This document shows positions 30,878 through 41,297 of a DNA stretch of 64,000 nt, piece after piece (the first letter of the stretch is position 1; every line of letters begins with the position of its first letter). This stretch comes from an uncultured SAR86 cluster bacterium. GTDB lineage: Bacteria > Pseudomonadota > Gammaproteobacteria > Magnimaribacterales > D2472. The stretch spans positions 1 to 64,000 of the forward strand of contig CABZRR010000001.1 of assembly GCA_902528215.1 (NCBI GenBank), read 5' to 3'. The translations under genes and the position numbers were made by a program. Under the pieces are notes generated by a model. The model saw only the letters and a program-made list of their open reading frames with translations, was not told the DNA's origin and did not search any database.

Positions 30878-31321
30878 TTGTCCCTTCTAGATACAATCAA
30901 TCAAGATTTAAAAGCTGCAATGCTTAGCAAAGACGTAACAGTGCGCGACACCTTGCGAATGTTGATTGCAGATATTAAAAGATTTGAGATCGATGAGAGA
31001 GTTGAGGCTGATGATACAAAAGTATCTGATTTGATAAATAAAAATGTTAAGCAACGAAGGGATTCTATAGCTCAATTTAAGAGTGGTGGAAGAGAAGATT
31101 TAGTTGCCACTGAAGAGGAGCAGCTCAACGTAATTTTAAAATATTTACCTGAGCAGTTATCAGAAGAAGAAATACAAAAACTAGTTCAAGAAGGAATTGC
31201 TTCTGTTTCAGCTGAAAGCATTAAGGATATGGGCAAGCTTATGGGTCACCTAAAACCAATTTTTGAAGGAAAAGCTGACATGTCAATTGTTAGCAAGCTT
31301 GTAAAAGAACTATTGAGTTAA
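30878..31321 (+). CDS. yqeY: GatB/YqeY domain protein (TTG start 2 nt after the rpsU stop)
   Basis: LKAAMLSKDVTVRDTLRMLIADIKR; KDMGKLMGHLKPIFEGKADMSIVSKLVKELL. Confidence 0.9.
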   Translation: MSLLDTINQDLKAAMLSKDVTVRDTLRMLIADIKRFEIDERVEADDTKVSDLINKNVKQRRDSIAQFKSGGREDLVATEEEQLNVILKYLPEQLSEEEIQKLVQEGIASVSAESIKDMGKLMGHLKPIFEGKADMSIVSKLVKELLS

Positions 31322-31328
31322 ACGCCAA

Positions 31329-32573
31329 CTAATGCTTGTAGGAGGAGGGCTTGTCCTCAGTGTTGGTATACCTTTCAGTTAATTTAGATGATCGTGAGGC
31401 CAGATCATGCAATTTTCCCTCAATCATTACGATTTTAGGAAATGATGATGGCTCTAATGGATCTCCGTCCCAGACAATAATGTCTGCAAATTTACCAGAT
31501 TCGATTGATCCTCTATTATTGAGTTGGAAGGTTCTTGCTACTGTATTTGTCATACCTTCTATCGCAGTTTCATAAGACATTCCATAAGCAACGGCATTTC
31601 CTGATCCCTGTCTCATAAGGTGATAGTTATGACTTCTTTGAGTACTGAACATAATTGGAATGCCGGCCTCATCAAGAATCTTACCAAGATTTAAGTTTGA
31701 ACCCAGCTCATCAAATGAATTGGGTATATTATCCATTGGATCTATTATCACAGGAGTATTACTATTTTTGAGCTGATCCAAAACCATCGGAGCTTCCTCG
31801 ACACTCGCTAGGACAAGATTCAAGGAATACTTTTCTTTCATGGATATTGCCTGCAAGATATCTACTGCTCTATTTGTCTCCAGAACAAATGGCATGTAAT
31901 CATTCACAACTTTTCCTAAAGCAATAATGTCTTCAGTCTGCAATTCAAGTTTTTCAGCTAAAGTCATTTCCAATATTTCATCAACGGTTAAATTTTTTAA
32001 CATGCTGCCTGCCTCCAGCAATGATTCAAGAATTGCAAGAGTTTCTGCTCTTGATCCATCGGAGGGCCCTAATCTTCCATACATGGCAATATCTTTTAAA
32101 CCTTTTACCTCAAGACTCCCATCAAGAACAAAATAAGAGCCTAAACCAAAAATTGGAAAAGATGACGGGCTTGGAGTGCTAATTGCACTTGTCACTCCAT
32201 TGCTTCTATTCCAGGGTATGCCTGTAGAATTTGGATTGAACGCATTAAAAATACTAAATCCCGCATTTAAAATATTTGATTCATCATCACGAGTTACATC
32301 AAGAGAATTAATTTCAACTATCCCTAAATTACTCATCGGGGAAATCAATCCAGGTGTTACATGCAGTCCATTAACTTCAATAACCCTTGTATTTCCATCA
32401 ATAATTAAGTTTTTACCTACACCAACAATTCTATTATCAGCAATTAAAATATCTTTAGTTTTTGCAACCTCTCCGTTACCTTGATGAACCAAACCGCCTT
32501 TGAGTAGAATTGTTTCTGATAGAACATTTGCTGCAAACAGAATTAAAAATATATTAATTGTGAATCTTTTCAT
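31329..32573 (-). CDS. Exported amidohydrolase-fold protein lacking canonical metal-ligand motifs
   Basis: Composite-domain amidohydrolase pattern (LLKGGLVHQGNGE; GSIESGKFADIIVWDGDPLEP), but VTPGLISPMSNLG replaces the usual GLIDxHxHxG. Confidence 0.8.
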   Translation of the reverse strand: MKRFTINIFLILFAANVLSETILLKGGLVHQGNGEVAKTKDILIADNRIVGVGKNLIIDGNTRVIEVNGLHVTPGLISPMSNLGIVEINSLDVTRDDESNILNAGFSIFNAFNPNSTGIPWNRSNGVTSAISTPSPSSFPIFGLGSYFVLDGSLEVKGLKDIAMYGRLGPSDGSRAETLAILESLLEAGSMLKNLTVDEILEMTLAEKLELQTEDIIALGKVVNDYMPFVLETNRAVDILQAISMKEKYSLNLVLASVEEAPMVLDQLKNSNTPVIIDPMDNIPNSFDELGSNLNLGKILDEAGIPIMFSTQRSHNYHLMRQGSGNAVAYGMSYETAIEGMTNTVARTFQLNNRGSIESGKFADIIVWDGDPLEPSSFPKIVMIEGKLHDLASRSSKLTERYTNTEDKPSSYKH

Positions 32574-32574
32574 G

Positions 32575-33978
32575 TTATTGGACCCTGTTTTCCTCTGGCT
32601 GGATAATTCCTAAATCAAAGTCAGTAATTGGTTGAATTTTGGGATCATTGATATCGAATGCCAAAGCACCATCTATCAAAACTTTTTCTGCTCTAGAGTA
32701 AACACTAAAAGGGTTACCTGACCAAAGAACTATGTCAGCATCTTTTCCAACCTCTATACTTCCAGTTTGATCAAGTATCCCTGCAGCTTTTGCAGGATTG
32801 CTCGTAATCCAGCGCATTGCATGAGCTTTCGATATATTGAAGCCTGCCCTATTACCTGCAGCCATAGCCTTGGCCGCTTCTTCATTGAGATGCTGAATTC
32901 CAACCGGATCATCAGAGTGCACAATGGCGCATCCAGTTCCATTGCGAGCTTGATCTACAATCGCAACGTTCGCTTGAACCATATCATATGCCTCATGCTT
33001 AAAGCCCCACCAATCTGCCCATAATGCTGCACAAATTCCCTCATCAGCTAATAAATCTGCAATTTTATAAGCTTCAACTGCATGATGAAAAGCAGTAATT
33101 TTATAATCAAATTCTTTTGATAGTTCAATCATCATTGCCATCTCATCAGCACGATAACAATGATTCTGTACCAGAATTTCACCATTTAAGACACCCATCA
33201 AAGTATCTAAAGCTAGGTCTCTTTTTGGATGACGATCTTCATTAGTTTCACTCATGCCGTCAGCGTATTCAACTGCATCTATCCATGCACTTCTATAACC
33301 TGCCATATTACCCATTCTTGTTGCAGGAGATTGCCTACGGCTACCATAAACTCTTTTTGGATTTTCGCCACAAGCCATCTTTAACGAATGCGGAGCTCCA
33401 GGAAATTTCATCGCCTGAATGGTATTTTGAGAAATATTTTTAAAAGTTGCACCTCTGCCTCCAAATAAATTTGCAGATCCAGGCAAAACATGAAAAGTAG
33501 TAACTCCTCCTTTAAGTGCTAAGGCAAATTGAGGATCCTGAGTCCATAGTGAATGCTCAGCCCAAACCTCAGCCGTCACAGGAGAAGTTGCTTCATTTCC
33601 ATCAGAACTAGTGGATACTCCTGGTGCAGAATAAACTCCCATATGCGAGTGAATATCAATAATTCCTGGAGTAATCCACTTATTGACTGCATCAACAACC
33701 ATGACTCCCGGAGCAGAGATAGATTTACCAATCTCCTTAATAGATCCATCTGAAAGTAGTAAATCATAATTTAAGAATTCATTGCCAAGACCATCATATA
33801 TGTTAGCTGACCTAAAAAGAATTGGTTGAGAGTTCATTGGCACATATGTTGACTCGAATGCGTTATCAATTCCTTGATCTGTAGAATCTGATGATCTAAA
33901 TGAAACATCGATATCAAAACTTTCGGAACACCCAACTAAGGTAATAAGCAAAAAAGATAAAAATAATTTATATGTCAT
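32575..33978 (-). CDS. Lipoprotein amidohydrolase (start revised to MTYKLFLSF)
   Basis: Lipobox LLITLVGCSE; ITPGIIDIHSHMGV; NHCYRADEM; IVHSDDPVGIQ. Confidence 0.85.
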   Translation of the reverse strand: MTYKLFLSFLLITLVGCSESFDIDVSFRSSDSTDQGIDNAFESTYVPMNSQPILFRSANIYDGLGNEFLNYDLLLSDGSIKEIGKSISAPGVMVVDAVNKWITPGIIDIHSHMGVYSAPGVSTSSDGNEATSPVTAEVWAEHSLWTQDPQFALALKGGVTTFHVLPGSANLFGGRGATFKNISQNTIQAMKFPGAPHSLKMACGENPKRVYGSRRQSPATRMGNMAGYRSAWIDAVEYADGMSETNEDRHPKRDLALDTLMGVLNGEILVQNHCYRADEMAMMIELSKEFDYKITAFHHAVEAYKIADLLADEGICAALWADWWGFKHEAYDMVQANVAIVDQARNGTGCAIVHSDDPVGIQHLNEEAAKAMAAGNRAGFNISKAHAMRWITSNPAKAAGILDQTGSIEVGKDADIVLWSGNPFSVYSRAEKVLIDGALAFDINDPKIQPITDFDLGIIQPEENRVQ

Positions 33979-34037
33979 TGTAGATTTTCCTTTTGATAAA
34001 AAGATTATAGGACCATTTATAGAGATATAATATTTAA

Positions 34038-34742
34038 ATGACAAGAAAAAATAATAGGTCAAACGTTGAAATGAGACCTCTAGAAATTCAGGTTGGAGTA
34101 AATAAACATGCTGAAGGATCTGCCCTAATAAAATTTGGAGATACACATGTTATTTGTACTGCAACTATTGAGAACCATATACCCAGATGGATGCGAGGAT
34201 CAAATGAGGGCTGGATCACTGCAGAATATGGCATGCTCCCACGCTCAACTCATGAGCGAATGAATCGAGAGGCTTCTCGAGGAAAACAAAGTGGCAGAAC
34301 GATGGAAATTCAAAGATTGATAGGCAGATCATTAAGGCAAGCTGTTGATTTAAAATATTTAAAAGAGAAAACAATTAATATAGATTGCGATGTAATACAG
34401 GCAGACGGTGGAACAAGAACTGCATCTATATCGGGTGCTTGCGTTGCATTATTTGCCGCTATCAAAAGCTCGCATGATGATCAAAGGGCTATCAAAGAAC
34501 ATGTTGCAGCAGTTTCTATTGGATTAAAAGACGGCTCTCCTCTTTTGGATTTAGATTATGATGAGGATAGCTCTGCAGAGACAGATTTAAATGTGGTTAT
34601 GACCGAAAGTGGTGGCATCATAGAAATCCAAGGCACGGCCGAAAAATATCCTTTTACCAAGGAACAACTTGACGAAATGATTGAATCCGCCTCAGATGGC
34701 ATATCAAATATAATAGCTCTCCAAAAATCATGTCTAGCTTAA
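34038..34742 (+). CDS. rph: Ribonuclease PH
   Basis: [63 protein letters not shown]. Confidence 0.97.
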   Translation: MTRKNNRSNVEMRPLEIQVGVNKHAEGSALIKFGDTHVICTATIENHIPRWMRGSNEGWITAEYGMLPRSTHERMNREASRGKQSGRTMEIQRLIGRSLRQAVDLKYLKEKTINIDCDVIQADGGTRTASISGACVALFAAIKSSHDDQRAIKEHVAAVSIGLKDGSPLLDLDYDEDSSAETDLNVVMTESGGIIEIQGTAEKYPFTKEQLDEMIESASDGISNIIALQKSCLA

Positions 34743-35377
34743 AAGAGCATCAGAAAATATTTATTGAATTAGCTCTTCAATCAAATGCATTGGAGTTTGG
34801 AAAATTCAAACTAAAATCTGGAAGAGTCAGTCCATATTTTTTCAATGCAGCAAAAATGCTTAATGGCTGCAATCTTTATGAACTTGCTAAATGTTATATA
34901 GAAGCAATAAAAGATATTAATCTTGAATTTGACTGCCTTTATGGTCCTGCGTATAAAGGAATCTTTCTGGGGTCAATTGTTGCAACAGTTTTGAGTCAGG
35001 AAAGAACCCCATGCTGCCTTTCCTTCAATCGAAAAGAAATCAAAGATCATGGAGAGGGTGGAAACATTATTGGGCCTGACCCAACTGGAAACGTATTGAT
35101 TATTGATGATGTCTTGTCTGCTGGAACTGCTGCAAGAGAGTCCATAAAAATTTTAGACAATTTTAATGCAACACCTCTGGTTTTTCTTGTTGGTCTAGAT
35201 AGACAAGAAAAAGGAGAAAGCGATCTGTCTGCAAAATCAGAGCTTGAGAAAGATTTTGGTATTCAGGTCTCATCCATAATAAATTTAGATGCACTAATAG
35301 AGTACTCTCAAAATAATCAAAACTTTAATAATTACATATTAGAACTTGAAGAATATAGAAAAAGCTGGGGTGCATAA
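34730..35377 (+). CDS. pyrE: Orotate phosphoribosyltransferase
   Basis: [42 protein letters not shown]. Confidence 0.96.
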   Translation: MSSLKEHQKIFIELALQSNALEFGKFKLKSGRVSPYFFNAAKMLNGCNLYELAKCYIEAIKDINLEFDCLYGPAYKGIFLGSIVATVLSQERTPCCLSFNRKEIKDHGEGGNIIGPDPTGNVLIIDDVLSAGTAARESIKILDNFNATPLVFLVGLDRQEKGESDLSAKSELEKDFGIQVSSIINLDALIEYSQNNQNFNNYILELEEYRKSWGA

Positions 35378-35988
35378 TGTTTACTGGAATTGTTAACGGT
35401 AAGGGAAATCTTAAAAAAATAATCAAATGTGAGGATTACATCTCCTTGATTATTCAGGCACCAAAAAGCTTTGCTAAAAATTTATCTAGAGGGGCAAGCG
35501 TATCTGTTAATGGAGTCTGTCTAACAGTCAAAAAAGGTGGAACAGATCTTTTAGAGTTTGACGTCATTGAAGAGACTCTAAAGAAAACAAATTTAAAGAA
35601 TATAAGTAGATCATCAAAAGTTAATTTAGAACGCTCTATGACTGCTAATACTGAAATAGGTGGGCATCTTGTCTCTGGTCACATCCATGGAACAGGGGAA
35701 GTCTTAAAAGTAATTAACAGAAAAAAAACAAAAGACTTGCTGATAAAAATTCCTACAGAATTAAGGGAATATTTTTTTTACAAGGGTTACGTAGCTTTAA
35801 ATGGGTGTAGTTTGACCATAGGAAAAGTACTTAAGTCTTCATTTTATATCCATCTCATCCCTGAAACTGTCTCAGTAACTAATTTTAAAGAGATTAAAAA
35901 AGGAGACCTTGTAAATATTGAAGTTGAACAAACAACAATAAATACTGTTGAGACTGTAAAAAGAGTTATGCTTGAGAGAAAAGCTTAG
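35377..35988 (+). CDS. ribE: Riboflavin synthase alpha chain
   Basis: [37 protein letters not shown]. Confidence 0.95.
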   Translation: MFTGIVNGKGNLKKIIKCEDYISLIIQAPKSFAKNLSRGASVSVNGVCLTVKKGGTDLLEFDVIEETLKKTNLKNISRSSKVNLERSMTANTEIGGHLVSGHIHGTGEVLKVINRKKTKDLLIKIPTELREYFFYKGYVALNGCSLTIGKVLKSSFYIHLIPETVSVTNFKEIKKGDLVNIEVEQTTINTVETVKRVMLERKA

Positions 35989-36880
35989 TAAAAACTGCCA
36001 TTCTCATCCCTACACCATTAAAAATTTGATCTCGAATTTTACAGTTTTCCAACTCACTTGCATCTTTACTCAATTCAATACCGAAGTTTACAGGTCCTGG
36101 GTGTAATAAAATCATTTCCGGATCTGCTACTTGTAGTGAATCAACATTAATTTGATACCTATCAATATAGTCTTTAGCTCCGATAGTTAGTTTTTCAGAA
36201 AGTCTCTCATTCTGAATCCTAAGTCCCATCACAACGTCCGCATTTTGTAATGCGGTATCTAATTCAGGTTCAAAATTGCCAATTGAGCTATCTATAAAAT
36301 TTTTACAAAGATCAGGATGGCCACAAAAAGTTAAACTTTTATATCCCACAATTTTAATCGCCTCAATAAAAGAGTTCACAACTCTAGAGTGGTCAAGATC
36401 ACCAACAATCGTAATATTGAGGTCCTGAAATTTTACTTTTGATTCATGAATGGTCATAAGATCAATCAATGTTTGTGTTGGATGAGAAATCGAGCCTTCT
36501 CCTGCATTAATAAATTGCATATTTGAAAAATCTTTTACAAAGTCATGAATTACTGATTCAGTATGACGCAGAATACATAAATCTACTCCCATCATCTCTA
36601 CAGCATTCATAGTATCCTCAAGGGTCTCTCCTTTGTTCATTGAGGAGTTAGTTAAATCAAAGTCTATAAATTTTGCCCCCAAATTATGGGCTGCTATTTC
36701 AAAAGATAATTTTGTTCTGGTGCTCGGCTCGCAGAAGATCGAAACAATCTTTTTATCAGGAAACAGATTTTCACTCCGATAATCTAATGAATCCTCTGAC
36801 TTAAAATTATTTGCTAGTTCAATCAAATCAAAAATATCTTTCTTAGTTAGATCAGATAAATTAATTAAGTTTTTAGACAT
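35966..36880 (-). CDS. pyrB: Aspartate carbamoyltransferase catalytic subunit
   Basis: FCEPSTRTKLSFEIAAHNLGA; HPTQTLIDL; LHPGPVNFGIE. Confidence 0.95.
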   Translation of the reverse strand: MSKNLINLSDLTKKDIFDLIELANNFKSEDSLDYRSENLFPDKKIVSIFCEPSTRTKLSFEIAAHNLGAKFIDFDLTNSSMNKGETLEDTMNAVEMMGVDLCILRHTESVIHDFVKDFSNMQFINAGEGSISHPTQTLIDLMTIHESKVKFQDLNITIVGDLDHSRVVNSFIEAIKIVGYKSLTFCGHPDLCKNFIDSSIGNFEPELDTALQNADVVMGLRIQNERLSEKLTIGAKDYIDRYQINVDSLQVADPEMILLHPGPVNFGIELSKDASELENCKIRDQIFNGVGMRMAVFTKLFSQA

Positions 36881-37263
36881 TACACCTCAATAGATAAAAT
36901 AGCATCAATTTCAATATCAACTCCTTTTGGAAGTTTGGAGATTTCTATGGTTGCTCTTGCTGGGAAAGGCTCAGAGAACCTTTTGCTCATGATCTTATTG
37001 ACTTCATCAAATTTTGCAAGGTCAGTTAAAAAAATTGTTAGCTTAAGAATATTATCAAGCCCACCACCAGCTTCTATGCAAATTGCCTCAAGATTATCTA
37101 TTACTTGAGAGGCTTGATCGAGAAAAGTTTTGTTATTAAGCTCTCCTGAACTTGCTACTAGCGGTATTTGTCCAGAGATAAAAACTACATCTCCCCATTG
37201 AATTGCCTGTGAATATGGGCCAATAGCCGCAGGTGCCTTATTGGTAAAAATTTGTTTTTTCAT
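36880..37263 (-). CDS. ridA: RidA/YjgF family reactive-intermediate deaminase
   Basis: NKAPAAIGPYSQAI; VFISGQIPL; FPARATIEISKLPKGVDIEIDAI. Confidence 0.94.
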   Translation of the reverse strand: MKKQIFTNKAPAAIGPYSQAIQWGDVVFISGQIPLVASSGELNNKTFLDQASQVIDNLEAICIEAGGGLDNILKLTIFLTDLAKFDEVNKIMSKRFSEPFPARATIEISKLPKGVDIEIDAILSIEV

Positions 37264-39460
37264 TTTTTGATCTTTTATCATTTACTATTCTTGAGCAACT
37301 TGTTACGTATCTTAATGAGCGCAATTTTACCATTAGTCGATTGATTGAATCGGTATTTAGAACTTCCACTTCCATGACAAATTCAATAATCATAGAATCA
37401 ATGTCTCTGCTGTGGATGTTAACTATATTAAGATTAGATTTTGTAACAATTGATGCAATGTCTGCCAATATTCCTGGCCTATCTTCTGCATGAATTTTCA
37501 CATGGCCCTTGTAATGCAGCTCTTTACTGTCACTGCCCCACATTGCAGGAAAATATCTAGCTGATAATTTATCACTTCTGGATATGGTAACTTGCCTGCA
37601 TCTTGAATGATGAATCACTATCCCCCTATCAGTATCCGTATGAGCTGTAATTGGATCCCCATGGACCGGCATACAACACTTTGCATATGTAACAGACACG
37701 CCTTCAATCTGATGATCAGATAAAACCATTGATTTAAATTTTGGTTTTTTATTTTTTTTAATTCTTAACCCTGAAAAAAACCTCTCTGCAATTAATGCTC
37801 CTGTCTTTTTTCCAGAGCCCAAGTCAATTAAAAGCTCATTTAAGGATTTAACTCCTATCATTTCTAAGATCCTAGACATTTTACTTCCACGATATTGATC
37901 TAAAGTTACTCCACCTCTTCTCAATTCATTCTCTAACATTAATTTACCCGCTTTTCTTGATTTCGAAATCTTTTGATTTCTCAATGCAAACCTGATGGAG
38001 GACCGAGCCTTGCTTGTTACTACAAAGTTTAACCAGTCTGGACTAACCTCTTGGCTATCAGAAGTAATAATTTCAATTGATTGACCATTCTCGAGGCTTA
38101 TATTAAGAGGTGCAAACTTTCTATTAACTCGGCATGCAATTGCTTTATTACCTAGCTCCGTATGAAGTTCATAGGCAAAATCAATTGGAGTCGAGCCAGA
38201 TTTTAGATTCACAATCTTTCCTTTGGGAGTAAAAACATATACATCGTCATAAATTAGATCCGTTTTAATTGCTTCAACAAATTCATGAGAATTAATGGTT
38301 GCTTTATCTAAATCAGTAAAGCTCTCAATCCATTTTCTTGCACCAATTGCATCTAACTTCACATTATCTTTTGTCTTATATGACCAATGAGCAGAAATTC
38401 CATTCTCTGCTATTATTTCCATGCTCTTGGTTTGTATTTGAACTTCAATTGGCACTCCATCTAAAGCAATAAGTGAAGTATGAATGGCTTGATAGCCATT
38501 TGACTTTGGAATAGCAATATAATCTTTAAACCTTTTGCCAATAGGCTTATGCAAATTATGAATAACTCCTAATGCCCTGTAGGCATCGTCAACCGAATCA
38601 ACGATTACCCTAAATGCGTAGACATCTAATATTTGAGAAAATGGCTTTTTCTTAATTTTTATCTTCCTATAGATACTATATAGAGATTTTTGCCTTCCTT
38701 GAACTATCGCCGCAATCTCGCTATTTTTCAGGTAATACTTAAACTGTTTTCTAAGCTTTGAGATAATTTTCTGCCTACCCCCCACTGCTTGTTTTATAGC
38801 AGAATTGAGCATTCTAGCTCGCATAGGATACATGCATTGAAAAGCTAAATCTTCAAGCTCCACGCGAATATTTTGCATGCCAATTCTAATTGCAATAGGT
38901 CCATATAAGTCTAGAGTTTCTCTTGATTTAGTAATTTGCTTTTCTCTTGGCAAAAACTCGATGGTACGCATGTTATGCAGCCGATCACATAACTTTACAA
39001 TAATCACTCTTATATCTTTTGACATTGCTAAGGCCATTTTTTGCAAATTATTTGCATTACGATCTTCTATGCTTTCAAAATCAAGTTTATTCAAGTTACT
39101 TACTCCATCAACAATTGCAACGATATCTTTACCAAAAAGTTTTTCTAGATAAGATTTTTGAATAAAGCTATCCTCAAGAACGTCATGCATAAGCCCTGCG
39201 CAAACTGTTTCAATGTCTAGATTAAGTTCTATTAAAATTGATGCTACTGCAACAGGATGAGTTATGTAAGCTGAGCCATCTTTTCTTATTTGTTCCTTAT
39301 GAGCCTGGAAGGCAACATTGTATGCAGTTTCAAGAAGTTCTAATTCTCTGTTACTAAAATATGATTTTGCTGATTTAAATAGCTTTCTTGGAACCGGTGA
39401 AAGAAGTTTTCTATTCGAGAAATCTAAGAGTACTTGATTGGGAAGGGCCCGTTCACTCAA
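37238..39460 (-). CDS. spoT: RelA/SpoT bifunctional (p)ppGpp synthetase/hydrolase
   Basis: HD domain THPVAVASILIELNLDIETVCAGLMHDVLEDS; synthetase, TGS and ACT domains; followed by rpoZ/gmk synteny. Confidence 0.95.
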   Translation of the reverse strand: MSERALPNQVLLDFSNRKLLSPVPRKLFKSAKSYFSNRELELLETAYNVAFQAHKEQIRKDGSAYITHPVAVASILIELNLDIETVCAGLMHDVLEDSFIQKSYLEKLFGKDIVAIVDGVSNLNKLDFESIEDRNANNLQKMALAMSKDIRVIIVKLCDRLHNMRTIEFLPREKQITKSRETLDLYGPIAIRIGMQNIRVELEDLAFQCMYPMRARMLNSAIKQAVGGRQKIISKLRKQFKYYLKNSEIAAIVQGRQKSLYSIYRKIKIKKKPFSQILDVYAFRVIVDSVDDAYRALGVIHNLHKPIGKRFKDYIAIPKSNGYQAIHTSLIALDGVPIEVQIQTKSMEIIAENGISAHWSYKTKDNVKLDAIGARKWIESFTDLDKATINSHEFVEAIKTDLIYDDVYVFTPKGKIVNLKSGSTPIDFAYELHTELGNKAIACRVNRKFAPLNISLENGQSIEIITSDSQEVSPDWLNFVVTSKARSSIRFALRNQKISKSRKAGKLMLENELRRGGVTLDQYRGSKMSRILEMIGVKSLNELLIDLGSGKKTGALIAERFFSGLRIKKNKKPKFKSMVLSDHQIEGVSVTYAKCCMPVHGDPITAHTDTDRGIVIHHSRCRQVTISRSDKLSARYFPAMWGSDSKELHYKGHVKIHAEDRPGILADIASIVTKSNLNIVNIHSRDIDSMIIEFVMEVEVLNTDSINRLMVKLRSLRYVTSCSRIVNDKRSKNEKTNFYQ

Positions 39461-39478
39461 TTAGCAACTCCAGGATTT

Positions 39479-39754
39479 TCATTGGCCTATAACATCGTCT
39501 CTTGGCTTATCTCTTTCAATAGAGAATTCATCTAATAAAAGGTCTTCCTCAAGGGTCTTATCAAGAATTTCTCTTGTTATTAAGCCCTCCTCTATCTCTC
39601 TTAAAGCAACAATAGTTGGTTTATCATCCTCCCATTCAACCATGGGTTCTCTGCTTGTTGTTGAGAGTTGTCTTGCTCTTCCAGAGGCCAGTAAGATTAG
39701 TTCAAATCTACTATTCACCTTGTCTAAACAACCTTCTACTGTAATTCTTGCCAT
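39479..39754 (-). CDS. rpoZ: RNA polymerase omega subunit
   Basis: [30 protein letters not shown]. Confidence 0.95.
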   Translation of the reverse strand: MARITVEGCLDKVNSRFELILLASGRARQLSTTSREPMVEWEDDKPTIVALREIEEGLITREILDKTLEEDLLLDEFSIERDKPRDDVIGQ

Positions 39755-39791
39755 ATTTTTTCCTCGAGCGCGTATTTTAGTGTTTATTTGC

Positions 39792-40421
39792 CTAATAAGA
39801 CAATAGCTGAGCTAAAAACTTTTGTACTTCTTCGTCATTTGACTCATTCAGGGATTCGTTTTGAGAAATAATATTAAATAATTCCTTAGCTGCCTTATCG
39901 AAATAATCATTAATAATAATATGTTTATATTCACTTGCATGAACCAATTCGTCTTTTGCATTTTTTAATCTAAGGTCAATTGCCTTGAGATCTTCATCTC
40001 CTCTATTTCTTATGCGTTCTTCTAAAGAATGCATCGAGGGAGGGAGAATAAAGATAGACTCATTATTCACTGACAAATCATCAATTTGTCGAAATCCCTG
40101 CACATCAATTTCAAGTATTAAATTTATTCCCGAAGACAGTTTTGATTCTACAAAATCAATAGAAGTACCATATAAGTTGCCATGAACTTCAGCGCACTCA
40201 AGAAAAAAATTAGAATCTTTTTTACCTAAAAAGTCTTCATTTGATATGAAAAAATAATCCTTAGCATTAGATTCTCCTTTTCTGGGTATTCTGGTTGTAT
40301 AAGAAATAGATAACTCTAAGGGTAAATCAGATTTATTTGCTTTGACTAAAGCAGCATCTATCAAAGAGGATTTACCTGCACCAGATGGAGCAGAAACTAA
40401 AAAAAGTTTAGCATCTTTCAT
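39792..40421 (-). CDS. gmk: Guanylate kinase
   Basis: [39 protein letters not shown]. Confidence 0.96.
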   Translation of the reverse strand: MKDAKLFLVSAPSGAGKSSLIDAALVKANKSDLPLELSISYTTRIPRKGESNAKDYFFISNEDFLGKKDSNFFLECAEVHGNLYGTSIDFVESKLSSGINLILEIDVQGFRQIDDLSVNNESIFILPPSMHSLEERIRNRGDEDLKAIDLRLKNAKDELVHASEYKHIIINDYFDKAAKELFNIISQNESLNESNDEEVQKFLAQLLSY

Positions 40422-41272
40422 TACTCTAAATTAAGCGCTTGTTCACGCAATTCCTCAACTTTCAATTTCATTGTAAGAGCTAAATCTTTTAGATCTGATT
40501 TTTCAATCTTTACAGAAAGCGTATTTACTTCTCTGAACAGCTCCTGAAGTATAAAGTCCATTTTTTTTCCATGCGCATTTTTAAGCTTGAATAATTTACT
40601 TAAAGATTCAATATGAAAACCAATTCTTTCGAGTTCTTCAGCTATATCATGCTTAATAGCTATATTAGAAACTTCGTTTGCGATCTCGTCCTTGCTCATA
40701 TCAAGTTTTTTTTGAATAAACTTGCTCCTAATGGCTTTTTCCCGATGTCTCAACAACGAAGGCGCTGATTTGAATAATTTATGATGTGCGTTTTTTAAGA
40801 AAAGTGTCTTTGCTAATATTATTTTTTCTATTTGATAACCCTCTCTGGCTCTTGATTCAACCAATTTCTTTATTGCAATGTTCAATGCCTTCTTTCCCAG
40901 CACAGCAACGTCTTTTTTTGAAGTCTTCACTGCTAATAAACCAGGAATATCCTTAAGGTCACTTAATTTGAGATTGATATGTTTAAAATCTTTGCTGGAT
41001 TTTAAGGTTTTCTTAAAGTTTCTAATACTTTCTTCATTCAACTCGTAGGAATAATCTGATTGAAAATTATCAAAAATTTTGACTTCAAAAGAGCCTCTTA
41101 AGAATTTTTTCTTTATTTGATTTTTTATATACTCCTCTAGATCATTGGGAAGGCTGTAACCTTTGAAAGAAATATCTATAAATCGGTTGTTAACAGACTT
41201 AATTTCGCACAAAACCTCCATCTTCTTTGATATAGCTTGTCCAGAGCCGTATCCTGTCATGCTAAAAAACAT
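40421..41272 (-). CDS. yicC: YicC family endoribonuclease-like protein
   Basis: FSMTGYGSGQA; EIKSVNNRFIDISFKG; KKMDFILQELFREVNTLSVK. Confidence 0.93.
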   Translation of the reverse strand: MFFSMTGYGSGQAISKKMEVLCEIKSVNNRFIDISFKGYSLPNDLEEYIKNQIKKKFLRGSFEVKIFDNFQSDYSYELNEESIRNFKKTLKSSKDFKHINLKLSDLKDIPGLLAVKTSKKDVAVLGKKALNIAIKKLVESRAREGYQIEKIILAKTLFLKNAHHKLFKSAPSLLRHREKAIRSKFIQKKLDMSKDEIANEVSNIAIKHDIAEELERIGFHIESLSKLFKLKNAHGKKMDFILQELFREVNTLSVKIEKSDLKDLALTMKLKVEELREQALNLE

Positions 41273-41297
41273 ATAACTCCTAAATATTTCTTAATTA

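Noticed and set aside
33979-34146. N-terminal extension of the amidohydrolase ORF
   Set aside because: Overlaps the divergent rph start; a lipoprotein signal begins at MTYKLFLSF (33978).
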